Shown piece after piece: positions 32,831 through 38,566 of a DNA stretch of 38,566 nt. This DNA is from an uncultured Campylobacter sp. (GTDB lineage Bacteria > Campylobacterota > Campylobacteria > Campylobacterales > Campylobacteraceae), in assembly GCF_938041645.1 (NCBI RefSeq), contig NZ_CALIST010000018.1, positions 1 through 38,566 on the forward strand, written 5' to 3'. Each line of letters starts with the position of its first letter. Position 1 is the first letter of the stretch. A program made the position numbers and the translations under genes. Under the pieces are notes generated by a model that was not told the origin of the DNA, searched no databases, and saw nothing but the letters and a program-made list of their open reading frames with translations.

Positions 32831-33769
32831 CTACTTATTTTTACTTTCGCAGGCGGAGTTTCGCATTGCGGTATCGACGGTATCGGAGTCAGCTAGCGCC
32901 GTACTTTCGAGCGCAGCGTCAGGCTCATTATCGCCCGCGGAAATTTTAGACGCGAAATCCTCGGCGCCTGTGAAATTTTCACCCGCAGCGGCATTATTTG
33001 AAGAAACTGTATTATTCGGCGCGGCGGAGCTTTGTTCGTTTAAATTTGAAGCGCCCTTCAAATTCTGCGCGCTGTTTGAATCGGCGGCGCCATTAGAATT
33101 TTGTGCGGCGAAATCCTGCGCCACGCCGAAATTCTGCGCGCCTAAATTTTCATCTAAATTTTGTGCGCCGTAGGAATTTTGCATATCGGAATTTTGCGAA
33201 GCGGAATTTTCATCGCGTAGGTTTTTAGCTTTAAAATTTTTACCGCTACCCGCGCTTTTTTTAGAACCCTTAGCGCCCTTGCGAGTTTTTGAGGCGGTTT
33301 GCTCTTCCTCGGAGCTCTGCGAAAGACCGGCTTTTTCGCGCAAAATTTTACTTAGCTCGTAGATCGAAATTTCAAACGAGCCCGGCAGCGTGGCCTCCGT
33401 GTCGCTGTAAAATCGTAAAAAATTAAAGCGGTCCTGCGCCTGCGGCGCTTTTTTGAATACAAAATTTAAAAGCTCCGTTTTGTTTCTGCCCGCGACAAAG
33501 GTTTTGATGCCTAAATTTGCGATATCTTTGTATTCGAAGCTTTCGGAATTTGCGTCGCGCACGATAGTAAGGGCGTTCTCGCCGATCTGCAAATAATTTT
33601 TAGCGCCGAGTCTGAGCGCGCAAAAAAACGCGCAAAATGCCGCGACTACGGAAGCAAAAAGCGCCGCGCCGCCAAAGCCCGCGTGGTAGCAATACCCGCT
33701 AGCGAGCGCCAAAATCGCCGATCCCGCAAGCGTCATCGCTACGGGCTTTTTATTCTCTTTTACTATCAT
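32831..33769 (-). CDS. Membrane protein with PH-like region and low-complexity tail
   Basis: A 312-residue protein. Two hydrophobic segments (about 11-30 and 35-55) are followed by a small beta-rich region (YLQIGENALTIVRDANSESFE) resembling bacterial membrane PH-like domains, and a basic Lys/Ser/Gly stretch (about 155-190). The last 120 residues are Asn/Ala/Ser/Gln/Asp-rich with repeated QN and AQN units. The DNA of the tail carries repeated GAATTTTG words like those in patB. Its ATG overlaps the stop of the preceding lipoprotein gene by 4 bases. The function is unknown. Confidence 0.7.
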   Translation of the reverse strand: MIVKENKKPVAMTLAGSAILALASGYCYHAGFGGAALFASVVAAFCAFFCALRLGAKNYLQIGENALTIVRDANSESFEYKDIANLGIKTFVAGRNKTELLNFVFKKAPQAQDRFNFLRFYSDTEATLPGSFEISIYELSKILREKAGLSQSSEEEQTASKTRKGAKGSKKSAGSGKNFKAKNLRDENSASQNSDMQNSYGAQNLDENLGAQNFGVAQDFAAQNSNGAADSNSAQNLKGASNLNEQSSAAPNNTVSSNNAAAGENFTGAEDFASKISAGDNEPDAALESTALADSDTVDTAMRNSACESKNK

Positions 33770-34383
33770 CTTCCCTGCTTAATCAGTTGTCTTATATATT
33801 CGTAAATTTTAAAATTTAGCGCATCCATTACCGAGTCTTTAGAGCCCGGATTCTTGATGCTTTGGTAGTTGAGATTAGTTACGTAATCCCTCCAAGCACC
33901 CTTGTTTTTAACGCTTATGTAGAGGCTAATCTGCGAGTCGTAGAAGTAGTCTCTGTAATAATCGTCGTCGTCCCAAGGATCATAACCGAACGGCATCCCC
34001 CAGCCCACGCCTACGCCCGTATATCTATAATACCTGCCGAAGCCCATTCCGAAGCTAAATCTCGGATTATCCCACGATCTGCGCGAAAAATCCGCCTTGC
34101 GGAAGTAGTTGAGATTGCCGCCGATTTGGACGTTCGCCGCACTTTTATTTACGACCTTAAATCCATCCGCACGCAGATGCTGGATCACTGCTTGGGTTAA
34201 ATTTGAATCCGTCGTAGAGGTATTGGTGAAATTTACGCTTATGAGTTTATCCTGCGGAAATTCCATAATGTGAAGCGGCTCGGAAGTGCGCACAATACCG
34301 CTATTTACGGGTACAGTTTTAGAGCAACCTGTAAAAATCAAAAACGCCGAAATGACCAAAAAAAGTGAAATTTTATTTTTCAA
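33766..34383 (-). CDS. Lipoprotein, possibly DUF4136-like
   Basis: A 205-residue protein with a lipoprotein signal (LIFTGC, Cys20, followed by SK). The middle has a Gly/Tyr/Arg-rich region (FGMGFGRYYRYTGVGVGWGMP) and then an acidic DPWDDDDYYRDYFYD tract that could bind metal or just be a flexible loop. The rest, with VNFTNTST and AVIQHLRADGFKVV, resembles outer-membrane lipoproteins that scaffold envelope complexes, though I am not certain of the family. It starts with TTG; AAAGGA lies 7 bases upstream. It heads a run of four same-strand genes with small gaps. Confidence 0.65.
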   Translation of the reverse strand: MKNKISLFLVISAFLIFTGCSKTVPVNSGIVRTSEPLHIMEFPQDKLISVNFTNTSTTDSNLTQAVIQHLRADGFKVVNKSAANVQIGGNLNYFRKADFSRRSWDNPRFSFGMGFGRYYRYTGVGVGWGMPFGYDPWDDDDYYRDYFYDSQISLYISVKNKGAWRDYVTNLNYQSIKNPGSKDSVMDALNFKIYEYIRQLIKQGR

Positions 34384-34621
34384 GACGGATCCTTTCGCTT
34401 AAGATTTCAAATCCTAAATTTGAGTGATTGTAGCATAAATTTAAAATTTTAATGTCAGCAAGAGGCGATTTTTTGAAATAATCTAACGGCGAATGGGCAA
34501 GAGTGGAATTTTTAAATAAAATTTTGCGCCGAGCGACCGCTAAATTTAAAGCCGCCGCTCGGTTGAAATTTCTGTAAAAGAGGCGGAATTTTAAATCGTA
34601 GACGTTTAAAATTCCAAAATC
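34384..34621. other. Gap between fdhB and the lipoprotein gene
   Basis: The position where fdhC would be expected after fdhB holds no gene. It contains a weak hairpin and AAATTT-type words. Confidence 0.6.
34529..34562 (-). terminator. Possible terminator of the fdh operon
   Basis: On the minus strand CCGAGCG, a 20-base loop and CGCTCGG, followed by CGCAAAATTTTATTT. The stem is short (7 bp) for the loop size, so it is a tentative call. It lies 60 bases after fdhB. Confidence 0.4.
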
Positions 34622-35179
34622 TTATAGGCTCACGCCGCGCGTAAGTACGCGCTTGCGATAAACATCCGAAACTCTGCTCGCGTCGCCCACGATTAGAGCG
34701 TTCGTGCAACAGATCGCCGCACAAATCGGAACCTTGCCCTCTGCGATGCGGTTTTGGCCGTATTTATGTAGCTCTTCGTGCGAAAACGTAGGCTCCGGTC
34801 CACCCGCGCACATAGTGCATTTATCCATCGCACCTTTGATACCGAAAGCTCCGTCTCTAGGGAATTGCGGAGCGCCGAACGGACACGCATAGAGGCAGTA
34901 TCCGCAGCCGATACATTTATCTTTGTCGTGTAAAACGACACCGTCGGTTCTGATATAGAAGCATTGAACCGGGCAAACCTGCGCGCAAGGCGCATCGGTG
35001 CAGTGTTGGCAAGCAATAGAGCTTGAAACCTCCTGCCCCTCTATGCCCTCGTTTAAAGTGATAACCTTGCGCCTATTGATCTGCACGGGAACCTCGTGCG
35101 CCGAGCTGCAGGCTACCTGGCAACCATAGCAAGCGATGCAACGCTCGACATCGACGTAAAATTTTAATCTTGCCGGCAT
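34622..35179 (-). CDS. fdhB: Formate dehydrogenase iron-sulfur subunit FdhB
   Basis: A 185-residue ferredoxin-like subunit that carries electrons from FdhA toward the membrane quinone pool. Four cysteine clusters are visible: CIACYGCQVAC, CQHCTDAPCAQVCP, CIGCGYCLYACP, and CTMC with a later CAAIC, enough for four [4Fe-4S] centres. No Tat signal or membrane anchor is present, so it should ride across with FdhA. The ATG follows AAGGAG, 9 bases after the fdhA stop. It is shorter than some homologues because the C-terminal extension is small. Unusually, fdhC does not follow. Confidence 0.92.
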   Translation of the reverse strand: MPARLKFYVDVERCIACYGCQVACSSAHEVPVQINRRKVITLNEGIEGQEVSSSIACQHCTDAPCAQVCPVQCFYIRTDGVVLHDKDKCIGCGYCLYACPFGAPQFPRDGAFGIKGAMDKCTMCAGGPEPTFSHEELHKYGQNRIAEGKVPICAAICCTNALIVGDASRVSDVYRKRVLTRGVSL

Positions 35180-35188
35180 TTTATCTCC

Positions 35189-38110
35189 TTATGCTCTTTC
35201 TAGTCTGCAAAGACCGGCGTTAAATTCCGAAATTTGCGTATTTATGTCAAAGCCGTAGTTGGTAATCGTATTTGAGCTCTCGCCTCTGATATATGGCTTA
35301 GTGCCTTCAGGATAGCGGTCGCTTAGATCCTCGCCCTGGAAAATTCCCGCGAAGTTATACGGCATAACGATACGATCAGGCGTGACGGACTCCGAATAGA
35401 TGCACTTGACTTTGATCTTCGTGCCTTGCGGTGAATGAATCCACATCATCTCGCCATCTTTGATACCTTTATCAGCGGCAAGCTTAGGATTTACGTGCGC
35501 AAACATCTCTGGAGTAATCGCCGAAAGATACTTGCTCGTTCGCTCGATCATACCCGCACCGCTTAAATTTACAAGCCTTAACGAGCTTACAATAGTAGGG
35601 AAGTCCTTGCTCCAGTCCTGCTTTTTCTGCTCGGAGATAAATCTAGTAAATACGCGGAAATTTCGTTTTTGATCCGCAAAAGTCGGATATTTCTCTACTA
35701 AATCCCATCTAGGCGAGTGGATCGGCTCGCGGTGCTTCGGAATTTGATCCGCAAACTGCCAAACCTTGGCTCTGGCTCTTGCGTTTCCGCAAGGACAAAT
35801 TCCAAACTCGCGACATTTCTTAGCGATAATGCCACTATAATCTGTGCTCCACGTAGGTCCCATCTTGGCTTTCTCTTCCTCGCTTAGCGTGATGCCTAAA
35901 ACCTGCTCGATATTTGCCTTGGTAATCTCTGCATGTCCGCCTTGAATTTTTGATCCCGGAAGAGTAATGCTCTCGTCGGCTAGCTGCGAAACGCCGTCGT
36001 GTTCTAAGCCGAAGCGGTTTCTAAATCCCATACCGCCGTCGGCATAAGGCTTAGTTACGTCGTAAAGGATCGGCGTGCCCGGGTGTTGCGTATCCCAGCA
36101 AGGCCATGGAAGCCCGTAGTATTCGCCCTCTACTTCTCCGCCTATGCCGCGCAAAGTATCGGGATCAAATAGATGCCAATTTTTCTGTTGTCTGCGAAAT
36201 CTAGCTGCGGTACGACCGTTATTTCCAATACTTTGAGTATTGCGTGCGATCTCATCGGTAGCGTCGTCAGGCCAAACAAAATCGTCTTTAACCTGCTTAA
36301 GCTCGCTATCAACGATGCCCATCTTCATGCCGCGAACGTATTCGTCGTAAAAGCCGAATTTTTTCGCGAATAAAAACATTACCTCCTGATCCTCTTTGCT
36401 CTCAAATAGAGGCTTAACAATCTGAGTTCTCCACTGACCGCTACGGTTTGTAGCGCTTAGATGACCTTCGCTTTCAAACTGCGTAGCTACCGGCAAAACA
36501 TAAATTCCATCCGGTCTATCGTTTAGAATCGCTACTTCGTTTAAGAACGGCTCGGCGACCACCAGCATATCGATCTTACCTAATGCTTCTTGAGTCTCTC
36601 GAACGTGAGCCATAGAAGTAATTCCTGTGCCTTGCACCCAAAGAACGCGGACATTGCCACTACTTAAAACGGGCTCGTTTTTCAAAACGCCCTGCCACCA
36701 TTTAGATAGCGAAAAGCCCTTTTCGTTGCGCCAGTTTATCACATCTTGCTCGATGCTCGGATCGTAGTGAAAATACTCGGTAAAATTCGTACCAGGCACT
36801 TTTTCACCCTGCTTTTCGTGCGGCTGCTTAGTAGAGACGGCAAATCTTTTAATAAACTGCTCGTAATCTACGCCCCAGCCCTTGCAGAAGTGCTTCCAGG
36901 CGTTATCGGCTAACCCATAATATGCAGGCAAGCTATCGGAGAGATTGCACATATCGGTAGCGCCCTGAACATTATCATGGCCTCGAAGGATGTTGCAGCC
37001 GCCGCCCGGCTTGCCCATATTGCCTAGTATGAGCTGCAAAAGAGCCAAAATTCTAGTATTAGAACTTCCGATCGAGTGCTGTGTAATGCCTAGAGCCCAG
37101 CATAAAGTAGCGGGCTTTGTGGTAGCGAACATCCTCGTAAATTCTATCAGCTCCTCTTCTTTGCAGCCGGTGACATTGGCTACCTCTTTAGGATCCCACT
37201 TCTCAGCTTCGGCTCTAATCTCCTCTACAGCGTAGGTTCTGGTTTTTATTAGCTCCTTATCTTCCCAGCCGTTTTTAAAGATTAGATGCAGCATTCCGTA
37301 CACAAACGCTATATCGGTTCCCGGACGAATTCTAATATACATATCGGCCTTAGCCGCAGTTCTAGTAAAATTTGGATCAACTACAACGATTTTCGCGCCG
37401 TTTCTATCGCGAGCCTGAAGAGCGTGCTTCATAGCTCCCACTGGATTTGCAACCGCAGAATTCGCACCTATGAAAAGGATCATTTTAGAATTTTTCGCCA
37501 TATCACCTACGTGATTTGTCATAGCTCCATAACCCCAAGTATTCGCCACACCGGCGACTGTTGCGCTATGTCAAATTCTGGCTACGTGGTCGTTGCTGTT
37601 CGTACCCCAGAAGGCTGCAAATTTTCTAAAATAATATGCCTGCTCGTTGCAAAATTTAGCCGAACCCAGAAATACCACACTATCTGGACCGTCCTCTTTG
37701 CGGACTTGAAGCATTTTATCGCCGATTTCATCAACCGCTTGTTCCCAACTGATGCGCTCCCACTTGCCGCCAACCTTTTTGAGCGGATATTTAAGACGCA
37801 TTTTAGATTTGGTTAGATCGATTTGATCGATTCCCTTACAGCAGTGGCTGCCTTGCGAGATCGGGTGATCTACTGCCATATCTTGGCGAATCCAGGTATT
37901 GGTGCTCTCATCCACTTGAGCCTCGATACCGCAGCCTACGGAACAGATCGAACATATCGTTCGCTTCATAACGGAACCTGGAAATGGGTTTTTGATCTCT
38001 TGCTCAGTAGCGGCTCTTAGCGTATTATTTTCGCCAAACGCAGCTACGCTGCTCGCTCCTAAAGCAGCGAGTTTCAAAAACGATCTCCTTCCGATCGCAT
38101 TCTCACTCAT
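35189..38110 (-). CDS. fdhA: Formate dehydrogenase catalytic subunit FdhA, selenoprotein
   Basis: One 973-residue gene, read through the TGA at 37571-37573 as selenocysteine (Sec180). The N-terminus has a Tat signal (GRRSFLKLAALGA), then a [4Fe-4S] motif C-x2-C-x3-C in CSICSVGCG with a fourth Cys in GSHCCKG. The active site is NDHVARI-U-HSATVAG, the usual FdhA sequence with Sec binding molybdenum or tungsten. The remaining domains match the molybdopterin oxidoreductase fold (GYGAMTNH, LGITQHSIGSSNTR, the C-terminal dinucleotide-binding region). It oxidises formate in the periplasm. The downstream 786-residue reading from GTG 37549 is not a separate gene. AGGAG precedes the ATG. The partner FdhB starts 9 bases after the stop. 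Confidence 0.95.
37543..37557 (-). promoter_or_regulatory. Predicted SECIS hairpin in fdhA
   Basis: In the message, UCGCC pairs with GGCGA around the loop GGUGU. The stem starts 13 bases after the UGA. It matches the SECIS candidate in the SelW-like gene in stem length, loop size and GUGU loop end. Confidence 0.7.
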
Positions 38111-38120
38111 GAAAATTCTC

Positions 38121-38318
38121 CTAGTAAGCTACTTTATAGTATTTTTTCCACGCTTCACTCTCCCAGTAAAGCACCTCTTTTTTCGGTGATTTGCCACGAA
38201 CGGTATCGCCATAGTCCTGCTCGCTTTTCGCTAGAGCCTGAGACGCGGCAACGCCCACGGCACCTACTGCGCCGATTTTTAGAGATTTTTTAAGAAAATC
38301 CCTGCGTTTGTTCTCCAT
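38121..38318 (-). CDS. Formate dehydrogenase-associated Tat-signal small protein
   Basis: A 65-residue protein that is mostly a twin-arginine signal (RRDFLKKSLKIGAVGAVGVAASQALA, here given in outline) followed by a short charged tail ending KKYYKVAY. It fits the formate-dehydrogenase-region Tat target family (TIGR02811). These are found just upstream of fdhA in Campylobacter and relatives; their role is unclear but likely aids assembly or export of the FdhAB complex. It sits 10 bases before fdhA and shares its operon. AAAGGA precedes the ATG. Confidence 0.85.
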   Translation of the reverse strand: MENKRRDFLKKSLKIGAVGAVGVAASQALAKSEQDYGDTVRGKSPKKEVLYWESEAWKKYYKVAY

Positions 38319-38360
38319 GGTTTTCCTTTGTGAAGAAATCGCTTTAAATCTTTTATTGTA

Positions 38361-38377
38361 GTAACGCCTGTTACAGG
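38361..38377. promoter_or_regulatory. Palindromic leader element of the fdh operon
   Basis: GTAAC and GTTAC flank GCCT (38361-38374), overlapping CCTGT-T-ACAGG (38367-38377). It lies between the -10 box and the start codon, a good place for an operator or leader hairpin. Confidence 0.35.
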
Positions 38378-38392
38378 ATTTAAATCTAATGA

Positions 38393-38398
38393 ATTATA
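38393..38398 (-). promoter_or_regulatory. -10 box of the fdh operon
   Basis: On the minus strand, TATAAT in TCGTTATAATTC, 75 bases before the first ATG of the operon. Confidence 0.55.
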
Positions 38399-38566
38399 AC
38401 GAAAAGGCAGTGAGATGGAAATTAAATTTTAAGTTACTTTTTAAATTTTATTTAAAATTCAAAATATAAAGTTCTAACTAAAAAACTCCTCGCAAAACTA
38501 GAGTTTGCAAGTCTAAAATTTAACTGAAATTCTGCTTTTGCGTTAAGATTTCCGTTAAAAATTTTA

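Larger units (their letters stand above)
38319..38566. other. Upstream region of the fdh operon
   Basis: No gene is seen. It holds the operon promoter (-10 at 38393) and a palindromic leader at 38361-38377. Further upstream it is A+T-rich with many AAATTT-type words. Confidence 0.55.

Noticed and set aside
35189..37549. Separate 786-residue oxidoreductase from a GTG start
   Set aside because: It lacks the Tat signal and Fe-S motif of the family and joins exactly through the UGA to the upstream frame; it is the rest of FdhA.
37286..37816. Rightward 176-residue open frame opposite fdhA
   Set aside because: Antisense to the conserved FdhA active-site region; composition is typical of shadow frames.
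1..38566. CRISPR arrays, tRNA or rRNA genes, IS elements
   Set aside because: I looked for regular spaced repeats, T-loop-like sequences and transposase motifs and found none; the repeats at 29051 and 29302 are only two copies with unequal flanks.

Overview
The window looks like chromosome from a relatively GC-rich oral Campylobacter. C. gracilis or a close relative is my best guess, but the species is inferred, not shown. The clues are a PglB oligosaccharyltransferase with the WWDYG motif, a carboxyspermidine dehydrogenase homologue, a selenocysteine FdhA, a patA-patB-ape1 peptidoglycan O-acetylation trio, many TTG starts with good Shine-Dalgarno sites, and very frequent AAATTT-type words. 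I saw no rRNA, tRNA, CRISPR, IS element or prophage.

Layout, left to right. 1-589: gene-free, opening inside a poly-G run. 590-3413 (-): DUF2130 protein and the PutP symporter. 3541-9530 (+): a polar amino acid ABC importer (permease, ATPase, binding protein), then a secreted SNase-like protein, thiE, uppP and a phosphoethanolamine-transferase-type membrane enzyme. 10030-12281: a class-V aminotransferase (-) diverging from a DUF234-like protein (+). 12757-14152: a DsbC/G-like periplasmic protein diverging from efp. 14426-14659 (-): a 77-residue selenoprotein of the SelW/Rdx family, invisible to ordinary ORF calling because its CxxU motif uses an in-frame UGA. 14811-15519 (-): a metallophosphoesterase broken by one frameshift. 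15966-19881 (-): ape1, patB and patA. 19882-21383: gene-free. 21384-27039 (-): metE, an outer-membrane beta-barrel, and an isolated AT-rich pglB. 27218-31190 (-): a frameshifted small membrane protein, two small envelope proteins, a repeat-bearing gap, carboxyspermidine dehydrogenase, and a DUF2892 gene with two frameshifts. 31663-34383 (-): an unknown protein, a LysE-type exporter, a membrane protein with a low-complexity tail, and a lipoprotein. 34622-38318 (-): the formate dehydrogenase operon (Tat-signal small protein, selenocysteine FdhA, FdhB), with no fdhC after it.

The main hidden content is genes that a standard reading-frame search misses: two UGA-decoded selenoproteins whose predicted SECIS hairpins share one design (5-bp stem, loop ending GUGU), and three small genes restored by one or two single-base shifts, three of the four shifts lying at short homopolymers. 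A second theme is the density of RAATTY words (AAATTT, GAATTT and similar) in the non-coding gaps and inside two low-complexity coding regions. RAATTY is the methylation motif reported to mark DNA for uptake in C. jejuni, so an uptake-driven origin is worth testing.
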